Shown here: piece by piece, positions 44,773-54,723 of the stretch
Layout: the number at the start of each line of letters is the position of its first letter
Position numbering within the stretch: position 1 is the stretch's first letter
Source of the DNA: Aquabacterium sp.
GTDB taxonomy: Bacteria > Pseudomonadota > Gammaproteobacteria > Burkholderiales > Burkholderiaceae_C
Direction of reading: 5' to 3'
NCBI RefSeq assembly: GCF_016234775.1
Contig: NZ_JACRAH010000005.1
Location: 1 to 64,000 of the forward strand
Length of the DNA: 64,000 nt
Position numbers and translations under genes: made by a program
Notes under the pieces: model-generated
What the model was told of the DNA's origin: nothing
Database searches by the model: none
Seen by the model: the letters and a program-made list of their open reading frames with translations, nothing else

Positions 44773-46771
44773 TGGTGCGTCGAGTGCGAGACAGGTTCAG
44801 GCCCAACAGAAGCAGCCCAAGGGCCAGCAGTTCGGTTGAAGTCACGCTGCCCCCCCCACCACCGCCTGATGAAGATGTCGACACCGCGGTTGCCCCGGGC
44901 TGCGCCACCACGATCCATTGATCTACGTGCGAAGGCCCCTGGCCATCATCCACCGTCAGGCGAATGTGGAAATACCCAGCCGCAGAAGGTGTCACAACAA
45001 GCTCAGGGCTGGTCGCATTCCATCCCGTGCTGCTGACGATGCCGCCGCCATCCAGCAAGGTCCACTGGTAGCTGTTGATCTGGCCCCCATCGCTTGCCGC
45101 CAACGACTGCGCCGCGCTGAGTTGAATCGCATGGCCCGCCTGGGGCGTGTCAGTCATCACCGTGATCACCGCGACGGCTGACGAAGCAGCCGCTTGTACG
45201 GCGGCTTGCACATCCAGCATGCCAGCGCCACAAGTCAGCGTGGTGCAATAACACTCATCCTGTCTCACACCATTGCTCACGTGGCATCTTGCCGTGCCAC
45301 TCGGGGCAGGAAAACTTCTCGCTGTGCTCATCAACAAGGACCTGACGGCAGCTGGCGTCAGACTTGGCCGTGTCTCCAGCAGCAACGCGACGGCGCCGCT
45401 GACCTGTGGTGCGGCAAAGCTGGTGCCAACCGAGTGCCGCTGAACACTGCCCGGTACATATGTGGAGCCGGAATAGGTCGCCCCCGGTACATCTGGACTG
45501 GTTTCGCCTGTATTGCTCGTTGTCAGGATGGGATAGAGGCAAGCGCCATTCAAGTTGACACAATTGCCCCCTGGTGCAGCCACGCTGACTTCTGGGCCAA
45601 CATCCGCGTATTTGACCTTCGTACCGATGTGACGCACCCCGGTCACGCCAATGACCCCGGCGCAATTGGCGGGCGACATCGCGGCCAGCCCTTCGTTATT
45701 GCCCGCCGCTGCCACCACGACCACGCCCTCGCCAGACAACTCAGCCAATACAGCCTTGTAGCTCGCCGGACAGGCGCCCGGGGCACCCAGGCTCATGTTC
45801 AACACCTTGGCACGATGGGCCGTGTTGTCGGGGATGCCGTCAACGTGCAAACCAGCTGCCCATCGCATACCTGCCAGGATGTCGGAGTCCCATCCGCCGC
45901 ATTTGCCCAGCACACGCACGGGCAACAGCATGGCATCGGGCGCCACAGACGCCATACCGATGCCATTGTTCGTTTGAGCGGCGATGATCCCGGAGACCTG
46001 TGTGCCGTGCCAACTGCTGAAGTCATTTTCCCCAACGTCAACCGTGCATGGGGAGTCGCTGGGGTTAGCGGCATTGATCAGATCAGCATCGGTTTGGGTG
46101 ACCCAATCACCCAGATCGGACGCATCATTGTTGCGGCCTCCACTGACGCCAGAGATCGGGGCCAACTGAATCATGTTGTAGCCCGACTGCAGCAGCTTGG
46201 CTTGCAGGTCGGGATGATCAAATCGCACACCCGTATCCAGCACGGCCACCGTCACGCCATCACCCGTCGCGCTGCTCCAGGCAGGCTGGGCGTTGATGGC
46301 CGAATCAGAAGCGCTGGCGTAAGCACGCAGGTACCACTGCCCTTGAGCGACTACCGCATTGCCAACATTGCCAAACAGCGGATCCGTTGGCGCCTGATTA
46401 AACGCCATCGGCTTTCTCATGCGATCTGGAACGGCAAACAGCACATCACTGTCTTTGGACAGCGATGCAGCCAGCGCCTCCGAACTGACACCTCTGGCGG
46501 TGGCCACATGCATGTGGTTGCCAATGCCCCGCCCGTCCTGCACAGTCAGCCCCCGACGCGCCCCCAGGCGCCCCATGGGATTCATGACCTGCCCCGAACT
46601 CGTTGTTGATTGGGCCAATACCAGAGAGCCTCTCAGCACACTGGCATCGGGCTTGAGCTTGACGATCACGCGCGCGAACTCGGCATCACCGGCATGGGCC
46701 AGGACTGTCACGCATGCCAGCGAACCAGCAAACCATTGGCGCCAGCCAAGCCTTGTAATGAACAGCCCCAT
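44762..46771 (-). CDS. secreted S8 serine protease with GlyGly-CTERM tail
   Basis: A subtilisin-family protease of 669 residues. The signal peptide ends near LAHAGDAEF (about 27). A pro-region runs to about 150. The catalytic Asp179 is in VAVLDTGVRFDHPDL, His255 in SSWHGTQVSGI, the oxyanion Asn in AAAGNNEG, and Ser451 in VGTSFAAPQVSGA. A PKD/Ig-like domain (about 530-625, SYQWTLLDGGGI) follows. The C-terminus is a run of six glycines, a hydrophobic helix (ELLALGLLLLGLNL) and basic residues, matching the GlyGly-CTERM signal processed by rhombosortase. The start at 46771 has AAGGA eight bases upstream; 46780 is an alternative. Confidence 0.92.
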   Translation of the reverse strand: MGLFITRLGWRQWFAGSLACVTVLAHAGDAEFARVIVKLKPDASVLRGSLVLAQSTTSSGQVMNPMGRLGARRGLTVQDGRGIGNHMHVATARGVSSEALAASLSKDSDVLFAVPDRMRKPMAFNQAPTDPLFGNVGNAVVAQGQWYLRAYASASDSAINAQPAWSSATGDGVTVAVLDTGVRFDHPDLQAKLLQSGYNMIQLAPISGVSGGRNNDASDLGDWVTQTDADLINAANPSDSPCTVDVGENDFSSWHGTQVSGIIAAQTNNGIGMASVAPDAMLLPVRVLGKCGGWDSDILAGMRWAAGLHVDGIPDNTAHRAKVLNMSLGAPGACPASYKAVLAELSGEGVVVVAAAGNNEGLAAMSPANCAGVIGVTGVRHIGTKVKYADVGPEVSVAAPGGNCVNLNGACLYPILTTSNTGETSPDVPGATYSGSTYVPGSVQRHSVGTSFAAPQVSGAVALLLETRPSLTPAAVRSLLMSTARSFPAPSGTARCHVSNGVRQDECYCTTLTCGAGMLDVQAAVQAAASSAVAVITVMTDTPQAGHAIQLSAAQSLAASDGGQINSYQWTLLDGGGIVSSTGWNATSPELVVTPSAAGYFHIRLTVDDGQGPSHVDQWIVVAQPGATAVSTSSSGGGGGGSVTSTELLALGLLLLGLNLSRTRRTIKA

Positions 46772-46882
46772 CGACCTCATCCTTCACCCATTGTTTTCAA
46801 CCGCTGCAGCGGCATTTTTCGGACAAACCGAGATCAGCGTCACAAAACTGCCTCATTTCGAGGCATACCAGCCTCGACCCCA

Positions 46883-46927
46883 GGGGGAACCCGGGTTCCC
46901 CCAAGTTTGCCAACAAGGTTATCCACA
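46883..46927. promoter_or_regulatory. 20-base perfect palindrome and perfect DnaA box
   Basis: GGGGGAACCCGGGTTCCCCC at 46883-46902 is a perfect 20-base palindrome. Sixteen bases later TTATCCACA (46919-46927) matches the DnaA-box consensus exactly, with GGATAA (46936-46941) as an inverted partner of its TTATCC half. The pair lies in the 298-base gap between the divergent subtilase and sodC genes. No other DnaA box was noticed nearby, so this is not an origin; titration or regulation is possible. Confidence 0.45.
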
Positions 46928-47069
46928 GGATACGGGGATAAGTGCGTGCACCTGCCCCTCGAATCAGCCCTTGCCTCGGCTCCTTGCAAGGGTAATGCGG
47001 AAAACTTCCGGACACGGCGCTACAGTCCTGCGGTTACCAAACTTCATCATTGAAAACGCAGGAGAACCC

Positions 47070-47657
47070 ATGAAACGTATTTCGCTGACGACATTGAGCT
47101 TGCTGGCCGCGCTGCTGGGCGGGTGCGCCGCACCAACTGGTCACGGCCACCACAGCGCCGGGGGAACTCAGGGCGACGGGCAAGGCATGAAGATGGGGCA
47201 CATGATGCGCAACATGGCGGTGGCCACTGTCACGCCCACGCAGGGCAACACCGTTCGAGGCATGGTGGTCTTCCATGAAATGAATGAGCACGTGATGGTG
47301 CACGCCCACTTCACGGGCCTGTCCCCCAACACGGAACATGGCTTCCACCTGCATGATGTGGGCAACTGCGCCAGTGCCGACGGCACCAGTGCAGGCGGAC
47401 ACTTCAACCCAGGTAAGACCGCGCACGGCCCTCAGGATGCCGAACACCATGCAGGCGACATGCCCTCACTGAAAGCCGATGCCAACGGCGTCATCGATCA
47501 GAAGTTCATGCTGCATGGCGTGACGATCAAGCAAGGTGCCAATGCCATCGATGGCCACAGCGTGATCCTGCATGCCAATGCCGACGACTACAAGACGCAG
47601 CCAACGGGCAACTCCGGCCCTCGCATTGCCTGTGGCGTGATTGCCGTTCACCCCTGA
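47070..47657 (+). CDS. sodC: Cu/Zn superoxide dismutase, lipoprotein form
   Basis: Detoxifies periplasmic superoxide. The 195-residue precursor has a lipobox (LLGGC, Cys about residue 19) and a His/Met/Gly-rich linker that may bind copper (HGHHSAGGTQGDGQGMKMGH then MMRNM). Copper and zinc ligands lie in HGFHLHDVGNC, AGGHFNPGKTAHG and GHSVILHANADD, and the C-terminal disulfide Cys is in RIACGVIAVHP. GGAGA precedes the ATG at 47070; the frame is open far upstream but that part is antisense to the protease gene. Confidence 0.93.
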   Translation: MKRISLTTLSLLAALLGGCAAPTGHGHHSAGGTQGDGQGMKMGHMMRNMAVATVTPTQGNTVRGMVVFHEMNEHVMVHAHFTGLSPNTEHGFHLHDVGNCASADGTSAGGHFNPGKTAHGPQDAEHHAGDMPSLKADANGVIDQKFMLHGVTIKQGANAIDGHSVILHANADDYKTQPTGNSGPRIACGVIAVHP

Positions 47658-47701
47658 TCAACACGCATCTCGCGCAGCATCGCACCCACTACCAGCACGG
47701 C

Positions 47702-48787
47702 TCATATGGATGAAGCCGGATCCGCAGGCGGTGCTGTGCCCCAACCTTCGGCACTGAAGCGCCGAATACGACGCGGCTTGAGGTACGCCACGGCGCCGGG
47801 CTGCAAGATGCCGGAGTCGCGCAAGGCGGCGTACTCGGAACGGGGCAGCTCGACATCGATCTCACCCACACCATCGGCGCGCTTGAACTCCAGGCGCGTA
47901 TTGGGGCCCACCGTCAAGGTGTGCACGAGGCTCACAGGCAAGCTGCCCTCTTCCGCACGGGCCAGCACCTGGATCTCATGCGGACGCACATAGCTCACGG
48001 CATCGGCTGCCGCACCGGCCGAAGACACCACAGCGCCAGGCGCATGGTCACGGCCGTGGAACAGGTTCACGTCACCCAGGAACTGCAACACAAAAGGCGT
48101 GGCCGGATGGTCGTAGACCTCGTCAGGCGTGCCTTCCTGCTCGATGCGCCCCTGGTTCATCACCACGATGCGGTCGGCCACTTCCATGGCTTCTTCCTGA
48201 TCGTGGGTCACGAACACGCTGGTGATGTGCATCTCGTCGTGCAAGCGGCGCAACCAACGGCGCAGCTCCTTGCGAACCTTGGCATCCAGCGCACCGAAAG
48301 GCTCGTCCAGCAGCAGCACCTTGGGCTCCACGGCCAGTGCACGCGCCAAGGCGATGCGCTGACGTTGGCCACCGGACAGCTGATGCGGGTAGCGGTCGGC
48401 AATCCAGTCCAGCTGAACCAGCTTGAGCAGCTCGGTCACCTTGGCCTTGATCTGGGCATCGGACGGGCGCGTGTCCTTGGGGCGCACACGCAGGCCGAAT
48501 GCCACGTTCTCAAAAATCGTCATGTGGCCGAACAAGGCGTAGTGCTGGAACACGAAGCCCACCTGACGCTCACGTACGGCCACATGGGTGGCATCTTCAC
48601 CGTTGAACAACACGGAGCCGCTGTCAGGCGTTTCCAGGCCCGCGATGATGCGCAGCAGCGAGGTCTTGCCCGAGCCCGAAGGGCCCAGCAAGGCCACCAG
48701 TTCACCGGAAGGGATATTGAGGTTCAGCTGGTCACACACGGTGACCGAACCGAAACGCTTGACGAGGTTCTTGACTTCAATGCTCAT
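47702..48787 (-). CDS. cysA: sulfate/thiosulfate ABC transporter ATP-binding protein CysA
   Basis: The ATPase of the sulfate importer, 361 residues. Walker A is GPSGSGKTS, the signature [15 protein letters not shown], Walker [13 protein letters not shown], and the switch His is in [17 protein letters not shown]-terminal TOBE-like domain (about 235-345, [11 protein letters not shown]) is typical of CysA. The ATG overlaps the cysW stop as ATGA. Confidence 0.94.
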   Translation of the reverse strand: MSIEVKNLVKRFGSVTVCDQLNLNIPSGELVALLGPSGSGKTSLLRIIAGLETPDSGSVLFNGEDATHVAVRERQVGFVFQHYALFGHMTIFENVAFGLRVRPKDTRPSDAQIKAKVTELLKLVQLDWIADRYPHQLSGGQRQRIALARALAVEPKVLLLDEPFGALDAKVRKELRRWLRRLHDEMHITSVFVTHDQEEAMEVADRIVVMNQGRIEQEGTPDEVYDHPATPFVLQFLGDVNLFHGRDHAPGAVVSSAGAAADAVSYVRPHEIQVLARAEEGSLPVSLVHTLTVGPNTRLEFKRADGVGEIDVELPRSEYAALRDSGILQPGAVAYLKPRRIRRFSAEGWGTAPPADPASSI

Positions 48788-49683
48788 GCGGCAACTCCGA
48801 CATCCTTGGCCTGGGCCAGCTCGCGCTGCACCTGACGTTCGACAATGTATTTCAGGACCAGGGTGACCAGTGCCAGACTGGCCAGCAAGGATGCCACGGC
48901 AAAGGACGCGGCAAACTGGTACTCGTTGTAAAGGATTTCAATGTGCAGGGGCAAGGTGTTGGTCTGCCCACGCACGTGGCCAGACACCACGGACACGGCA
49001 CCAAACTCCCCCATGGCGCGGGCGTTGCACAGGATCACCCCGTACAGCAGCGCCCATTTCACGTTGGGCAACGTGACCTTCCAGAAGGTCTGGAAGCCCG
49101 ATGCACCCAGCACGCGTGCGGCTTCTTCCTGCTCCTGGCCCTGGGCCTGCATCAGGGGAATCAACTCACGGGCCACAAAGGGAAAGGTCACGAAGATGGT
49201 GGCCAGCACGATGCCTGGCACGGCGAAGATCACCTTCAGATCGTGGTCACGCAACCATTCACCGAACCAGCCCTGCAAACCAAACACCAGCACGTAGATC
49301 AGGCCGGCAATGACGGGCGACACCGAGAACGGCAGGTCAATCAGCGTGAGCAGCACACTCTTGCCACGGAAATCAAACTTGGCAATGGCCCAAGCTGCCG
49401 AGACACCGAACACCAGATTCAAGGGCACGGAGATGACCGCCCCAATCAGGGTCAGCTTGATGGCTGACACGGCGTCCGGCTCGGTCACGGCGGCCAGATA
49501 GACGTCTGCCCCCTTTTTGAACGCTTCAAAGAACACCGATACCAGCGGTACAAACAGGAAGATCGTCAGGAACACCAGGGCGATGCTGATCAGCACCCAG
49601 CGTACCCACACCGGCTCCTTGGTGGCGCCAACCACATTGGGCGGCGCGATGGTGTGGGCATTTGAAATCACAGTGGCACTCAT
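48784..49683 (-). CDS. cysW: sulfate ABC transporter permease CysW
   Basis: A six-helix permease of 299 residues. The EAA loop that docks the ATPase is [20 protein letters not shown] then [30 protein letters not shown] and [20 protein letters not shown] are CysW signatures. It forms the channel with CysT. Confidence 0.93.
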   Translation of the reverse strand: MSATVISNAHTIAPPNVVGATKEPVWVRWVLISIALVFLTIFLFVPLVSVFFEAFKKGADVYLAAVTEPDAVSAIKLTLIGAVISVPLNLVFGVSAAWAIAKFDFRGKSVLLTLIDLPFSVSPVIAGLIYVLVFGLQGWFGEWLRDHDLKVIFAVPGIVLATIFVTFPFVARELIPLMQAQGQEQEEAARVLGASGFQTFWKVTLPNVKWALLYGVILCNARAMGEFGAVSVVSGHVRGQTNTLPLHIEILYNEYQFAASFAVASLLASLALVTLVLKYIVERQVQRELAQAKDVGVAA

Positions 49684-49704
49684 GGTTGAAACCTGCTTTC
49701 CCGA

Positions 49705-50547
49705 TCACTTGCCCTGACGCTTGCGCGCCCAGGCCTGCAATGCATTGATGGCCAGCAGCAGCACAAAGGACATCACCAGCATCACGACAGCAATGGCCGT
49801 GGCACCGGCGTAGTCGTACTGTTCCAGCTTGGTGATGATCAGCAGCGGCGTGATCTCGGAGATCATGGGCATGTTGCCCGCGATGAAGATGATGGAGCCG
49901 TACTCACCCAGCGCTCGGGCGAAGGCCAGCGCAAAGCCGGTCAGCAAAGCCGGAGTGAGAATGGGCAGGATGACCTTGTAGAAGGTCTGCAGACGGCTGG
50001 CACCCAGGGTCGCTGCGGCCTCTTCCAACTCGGAGGCCATGTCTTCCAGAATGGGCTGCACCGTGCGCACCACAAATGGCAAGCCGATGAAAGTCATGGC
50101 CACGAACACACCCACCGGCGTGAAGGCCACCTTGATGCCCAGAGGCTCCAGATACTGGCCGATCCAGCCATTGCCGGCGTACAGCCCGGTCAAGGTGATG
50201 CCGGCCACAGCAGTGGGCAACGCAAACGGCAAATCAACCAACGCATCAACAATGCGACGCCCGAAGAAGTCATAGCGCACCAGCACCCAGGCCACCAGCA
50301 GGCCGAAAACACCGTTGATGATGGCCGCCAGGAACGATGCACCAAAGGTCAGCTTGTAGGAAGCCACCACCCGCGGGGACGTCACAACCTCCACGAACTC
50401 GGCCCATGTCAGTTCCGTGGTACGCAAAAAGGCGGCGCTCAAGGGGATCAAGACGATCAGACACAGGTAGGTCAACGTCAGCCCCATGGCCAGATCGAAG
50501 CCCGGCAGCACCGAGCGTCGACGTAACAACAAGGATGAAAAGAGCAT
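49705..50547 (-). CDS. cysT: sulfate ABC transporter permease CysT
   Basis: The partner permease of CysW, 280 residues and six helices. FALPTAVAGITLTGLYAGNG, the EAA loop LEEAAATLGASRLQTFYKVI then LPILTPALLTG, and LGEYGSIIFIAGNMPMISEI are family signatures. It is the first gene of cysT-cysW-cysA. No sulfate- or thiosulfate-binding protein gene (sbp/cysP) precedes it, so the binding protein must be encoded elsewhere. Confidence 0.93.
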   Translation of the reverse strand: MLFSSLLLRRRSVLPGFDLAMGLTLTYLCLIVLIPLSAAFLRTTELTWAEFVEVVTSPRVVASYKLTFGASFLAAIINGVFGLLVAWVLVRYDFFGRRIVDALVDLPFALPTAVAGITLTGLYAGNGWIGQYLEPLGIKVAFTPVGVFVAMTFIGLPFVVRTVQPILEDMASELEEAAATLGASRLQTFYKVILPILTPALLTGFALAFARALGEYGSIIFIAGNMPMISEITPLLIITKLEQYDYAGATAIAVVMLVMSFVLLLAINALQAWARKRQGK

Positions 50548-50796
50548 ACGTGGAGGCCATCAACTTCAAGACCTCCGATGCTAATGACGCGGGCCAGAAA
50601 GGCGAACGACGCTTTCTGCAACTGCTTATGCGGAAAACGCAGATGCTGTCGTGCTCCGGCATAGTTGCCTGAGTGCGTCAACTACGGCATATGAATACCG
50701 TCAAACGGAACATTCTCCGCTCAATCAGGGGAATGACCGGACCAGTTGAATGAACGAGACTCCGCCCCTCAATTATTAAAAAAGGTGGATCTCATC

Positions 50797-51477
50797 ATGA
50801 AACTTTTGCCTCTTGTTTCTGCGCTCGTCGCACTCGGCACAACCAATGTTCATGCAGGCAATGCCACGCTGACCCATGATCGCGCCGCATTCGAGGCTGC
50901 GCTGGTTGGCCCCTTCACGGTCGAAACCTTCGGCGATGGTTACAGCTTCCCGATTTCAACGGGCGTGCTCAACAGCACCACGGAACTGGTGCCCGCCTAT
51001 GGCGAGCCGATTCACGCTGGCGACATCCAAGCCGGTGCCACCTACTCCACTCCTGTTGGTGACAGCTATTTCCTGAACATTGACACAGGTGGTGGCTTCT
51101 CTGGTGGCTTTCTGGACGGGTTCTACGGCACCTATGCTGGCCGCCAACTGACCGTGAAGTTCGATCAGCCCGTGAATTCATTTGGCTTTGACACCAACTA
51201 CCTGGGTGGCAGCCAGCAAGTGACACTGAGCTTCACCGATCACACCACACAGACGTTCATGACCTCAACCACGGAGATGCGCTTCTTCGGCTTCTCGGGC
51301 TCGGCCATTGACAGCGTGACGATTGGCAACACGAAAGACACCCGCGGCTTCGCCTTTGCCCTGGACAACGTGACCTTCGGGCAGACCACGGCCGTGCCGG
51401 AGCCCGAGAGCCTGGCCTTGACGCTGGGGGGCTTGTTGATGACGGCCACGCTGCTGCGCCGCCGCCGTCAAGGCTGA
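50797..51477 (+). CDS. PEP-CTERM sorting-domain protein
   Basis: An exported protein of 226 residues. The signal peptide is MKLLPLVSALVALGTTNVHA. The middle is beta-rich with PVNSFGFDTNYLGGSQQVTL and TRGFAFALDNVTFG, a lectin/jelly-roll-like pattern common in PEP-CTERM proteins. The C-terminus is VPEPESLALTLGGLLMTATL then LRRRRQG, the exosortase recognition signal. An AGGTGG ribosome-binding site precedes the ATG. It ends 3 bases from the convergent muramidase gene. The role is probably in surface or extracellular matrix. Confidence 0.88.
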   Translation: MKLLPLVSALVALGTTNVHAGNATLTHDRAAFEAALVGPFTVETFGDGYSFPISTGVLNSTTELVPAYGEPIHAGDIQAGATYSTPVGDSYFLNIDTGGGFSGGFLDGFYGTYAGRQLTVKFDQPVNSFGFDTNYLGGSQQVTLSFTDHTTQTFMTSTTEMRFFGFSGSAIDSVTIGNTKDTRGFAFALDNVTFGQTTAVPEPESLALTLGGLLMTATLLRRRRQG

Positions 51478-51480
51478 TCA

Positions 51481-52290
51481 TCAGCCAAACGCTTTGCGCC
51501 ACAGCGCCGCGTAAGTGTCGCTGTTGAGTTCGCCGGAGGCGGGCAAACCTGCGCTCAACTGGAACGCACGCAGGGCATCACGGGTTCTCCGGCCCAGGAT
51601 GCCATCGATCTTGCCTGGCGCGTGGCCCAGCAACAGCAGGGCCGCCTGCGCTGCACGCATTTCCAGATCGGGCAACGAACCACCCGCAAAGCGCGCGTAC
51701 TGTACCTGCAGCTTGATGTCGTATTGGTTCTTCGCAAACGTCGCGCCGTTGTAAAGCCGGGCAAAGCGCGCCCAGTCCTTGTTGCGCAAAGCCTTGTCGA
51801 GCCCTCTGCTCACCATGAAGCGTGCAACGGCCATGACCTGTGCATCTTCATCCTGCACCATGGCCTCCACCATCTGCCGGGCAGAGGCATAACCTGCGGC
51901 CTGGTGATTGAAGCCCATGACCTGACCAATGCCCCAAGACGCAGACTTGAGGGCGGGCTCTTCGCCCAGGCCCGCATCCTGGCTCAGCTTGAGGGCACGC
52001 TCCAGCTTGTCGTACTGACTGGCCAGCGTGCCATAGCCGCCCTGGCTGCCCGACAGATCGGGATGAGACTTGTTGAAGCGCCCGGCCGTGAACTCGCGAA
52101 ACTTGTGGCGCTCGAACAGGATCTCCGGGCGCCGATCCGGCCGAAAGCCGAACCCCTGCGTCACGCCGGACGTCTCAACCTCGAACACACACCACAAGGC
52201 GGCGGCCTCACCAGCGCCGAGATGCAGCACATCCAGCGCGGCGGCGAGCCCCTGGCGACTCAGTGGAATGCCCTTGGCAGCAAATTGCAT
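51481..52290 (-). CDS. N-acetylmuramidase with C-terminal peptidoglycan-binding domain
   Basis: An endolysin-like enzyme of 269 residues. The N-acetylmuramidase domain (about 20-195) has the likely catalytic Glu in CVFEVETSGVTQGFGF, then PEILFERHKFREFTAGRFNK and SASWGIGQVMGFNHQAAGY. A PG_binding_1 domain (about 205-265, GKIDGILGRRTRDALRAFQL) follows. No signal peptide is seen, as in phage lysins that need a holin, but no other phage gene is near. GGAGGA precedes the ATG. Confidence 0.85.
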   Translation of the reverse strand: MQFAAKGIPLSRQGLAAALDVLHLGAGEAAALWCVFEVETSGVTQGFGFRPDRRPEILFERHKFREFTAGRFNKSHPDLSGSQGGYGTLASQYDKLERALKLSQDAGLGEEPALKSASWGIGQVMGFNHQAAGYASARQMVEAMVQDEDAQVMAVARFMVSRGLDKALRNKDWARFARLYNGATFAKNQYDIKLQVQYARFAGGSLPDLEMRAAQAALLLLGHAPGKIDGILGRRTRDALRAFQLSAGLPASGELNSDTYAALWRKAFG

Positions 52291-52379
52291 ACGTCATCCT
52301 CCATGCGAACCAGTCTGGTCATTGAATGATCTCCGACCAGTCTAGAACCTTTGATGACAGGCGGGATGACGCCGCGCAA

Positions 52380-54677
52380 TCAAACAAGCAGTGACACCCT
52401 CGCTGGCACGTACTTGTGCCACGGCGTGCCCGCCAGGAAGTCGCGTTGCGTACAGTCGGTCAACTCGTTGGGGGCCACGCCCTTGCGAACCACCTGGCCA
52501 TCACGTTGCTGGTAGTCCAGGCCCAGGCCGTTGGGCAAGGAGATGTTGCCAGGCTGCATCATGTCGGTGAGCTCGACAGGCACCTCGACCGTCGCGCGGC
52601 GTGTGCTCAGGCGCACCACATCGCCATCGTGGCAGCCAATGGTTTGCGCATCCTGCGGGTTGATGCGCAAGGTGCCGTACGAGCCGCGCTTGTGCCAGGC
52701 GGTATCACGCACGGCGGTGTTGCTGGTCTCGGCCCGGCGCTCGCCTGCGGCCAGGATGAAGGGGTAATCCGGATCCTGTTTCGGCTGCTCGTGCTTGAGC
52801 TTGTCCAACTCCGGCAGCAACTCAGGGATATGCAGGTTGATGCGATGCCCGGGGTGCCCCACAGCCAGCCAGCTGTCTTCATGATCGGCCTCCGCGTAGA
52901 CCACGCCTGATCGGCCCTTGAGCAAGGCCTGGAACAAGCGCTCTGCCGCAAAGATCGGGAAACCGCCAAAGCCCGCCTTGGCCGCCACCTTGCGGTTGCC
53001 CTGGATGTACAACTGCGCCACGCCCCACAAGGCGGCAGCCGAAGCCATGCCTTTGGGCAGTTGCTCGCCCAAGGAGCGGTACAAGATCACCGCGGCGTAC
53101 TTCATCACCTTGGGCTTGCGCAGGCTTTGCGCCAGGAAGGTCAAGGCAAAGGCGGTGCGGCCCAGCTTCAAGGCACGGCGCAAGGGGGCGTAATCCTTCT
53201 CACCCAGCTCACCCATGGCCTCAACCAGGCGCGCATAGATCTCGGCCTCGGGCAAGGTGCCAGGCAGGGGCTCGAACAAAGGCTGGCGAAGGTGAAAGAC
53301 GTTGCGCGGGAACTCCAGGTTGAAGAACGTGGCCTCGGCCTTTTCGAACTGGCTGCTGGCAGGCAACACGTAATCCGCCTGGCGCGCCGTTTCCGTCATG
53401 GCAACGTCTACCACAACGGACACCTCCAAGGCACGCAAGGCTTCACGCATGCGTTGGCTGTCTGCCAGCGAGTGCACCGGGTTGCCGCTCTGAATCAGCA
53501 TGGCGCGGTAACGCTTGGGGTGATCGGTCAGTATCTCTTCGGGGATCACATTGCAGGGGATCAGGCCGATGATGATCTTGGCATTGGCCACTGGGCTGCG
53601 CCGCTCCACGCGCTTGGCCGAATTCGCCCCCACCGATGACTCACCCTTGCTCGCCTTCGACAAGGACAGCAAAGGCACCGGGGCATTGCTGGTACCTGCG
53701 CGGCCATAGTGGCCCGTGAGCACCCAGATCAGGCGTTGCAAGTAGCTCCCCAGGGTGGAGTGCACGTTCATCTGCAGGCCGAGGTCTTCCAGGATCGACA
53801 CGCTCTTTGCCTTGGCGATGCAGCGCGCCACGTCTCGCAGAAGCACCTCGTCCACCCCACAGACCTTGGCGTGCTGCGCCACGTCGATGGCCATCAAACC
53901 AGGCAAGACGGCATCCAGCCCACCCGTGTGCTGCGCGACCCAGTCCTTCGCCCACAGGCCCTCCTGCGCGATGATGCCCAGCAAGGCCGCCAGGCACCAG
54001 GCATCGGTGCCAGGCTTGATGGCCACGTGGTAATCGGCCATCGCAGCGGTTTCGCTGCGCCGTGGGTCGATCACGATCATCTTGCGGTTCGGATCCTTCT
54101 GGATCTCCTTGAGCACCACGCGGGCCCGCGCGAAGCCGTGCGAATGCCAGGGGTTTTTGCCGATGAAGACCGCCACCTCGCAGTGCTCGAAGTCACCATG
54201 CACGCCCGTGCCCAGCATCTTGCCCTGCACCCAGAACTCGCCCGTCTTTTCCTGCGCCAGCGCGTTGGAACGGTACTGGTTGCCCACGGCCTTCAGGAAG
54301 CTGTCGGCATAGGCACCGCCGAGGTGATTGCCCTGGCCGCCACCACCGTAGTAGAGGATGCTCTCGCCGCCGTGCCTGGTCTTGATGTCCTTGAACTTGC
54401 GGGCGATCTCGCTGATGGCTGTGTCCCAGTTGATGGCCTCATAGCTGCCATCAGGCTTGCGGCGCATGGGCGAGGTCAGGCGGTCCGCGCCGTTCTGATA
54501 GAAGTCCATGCGCTGCGACTTCTCGCAGATATAACCCCGCGAGACCGGGTGATCATCATCGCCCCGGATCTTGATGATGTGCCGGCCGCCCTCGCCGCCG
54601 GCTTGCACTTCCAGCCCGCAGTTGATGCTGCACAGGATGCAGGCGGTTTTCTTCCACTCGGTGTTCGTGTCTGTCAT
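52380..54677 (-). CDS. molybdopterin-dependent oxidoreductase, orphan catalytic subunit
   Basis: A DMSO-reductase-family enzyme of 765 residues. The 4Fe-4S cysteines are in CILCSINCGL and GYICEKSQRMDFY. GDFEHCEVAVFIGKNPWHSH, VIDPRRSETAAMADYHVAIK, and the C-terminal cofactor-binding part (DGDVVRLSTRRATVEVPVEL, MQPGNISLPNGLGLDY) follow. No twin-arginine signal is visible, so it is probably cytoplasmic. No iron-sulfur, membrane or chaperone subunit is adjacent; the substrate is unknown, with formate-dehydrogenase-like proteins the nearest well-known group. AAGGGG precedes the ATG. Confidence 0.88.
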   Translation of the reverse strand: MTDTNTEWKKTACILCSINCGLEVQAGGEGGRHIIKIRGDDDHPVSRGYICEKSQRMDFYQNGADRLTSPMRRKPDGSYEAINWDTAISEIARKFKDIKTRHGGESILYYGGGGQGNHLGGAYADSFLKAVGNQYRSNALAQEKTGEFWVQGKMLGTGVHGDFEHCEVAVFIGKNPWHSHGFARARVVLKEIQKDPNRKMIVIDPRRSETAAMADYHVAIKPGTDAWCLAALLGIIAQEGLWAKDWVAQHTGGLDAVLPGLMAIDVAQHAKVCGVDEVLLRDVARCIAKAKSVSILEDLGLQMNVHSTLGSYLQRLIWVLTGHYGRAGTSNAPVPLLSLSKASKGESSVGANSAKRVERRSPVANAKIIIGLIPCNVIPEEILTDHPKRYRAMLIQSGNPVHSLADSQRMREALRALEVSVVVDVAMTETARQADYVLPASSQFEKAEATFFNLEFPRNVFHLRQPLFEPLPGTLPEAEIYARLVEAMGELGEKDYAPLRRALKLGRTAFALTFLAQSLRKPKVMKYAAVILYRSLGEQLPKGMASAAALWGVAQLYIQGNRKVAAKAGFGGFPIFAAERLFQALLKGRSGVVYAEADHEDSWLAVGHPGHRINLHIPELLPELDKLKHEQPKQDPDYPFILAAGERRAETSNTAVRDTAWHKRGSYGTLRINPQDAQTIGCHDGDVVRLSTRRATVEVPVELTDMMQPGNISLPNGLGLDYQQRDGQVVRKGVAPNELTDCTQRDFLAGTPWHKYVPARVSLLV

Positions 54678-54723
54678 GGCGCGCCCCTTCGGTGATGCCC
54701 AGCGTTACTCGGCGGCATTATAG

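Noticed and set aside
45194-46609. 471-codon plus-strand open frame
   Set aside because: Antisense to the subtilase, which has a full catalytic triad.
46883-46941. Replication origin
   Set aside because: Only one DnaA box, no AT-rich unwinding region and no dnaA/dnaN or rep gene nearby.
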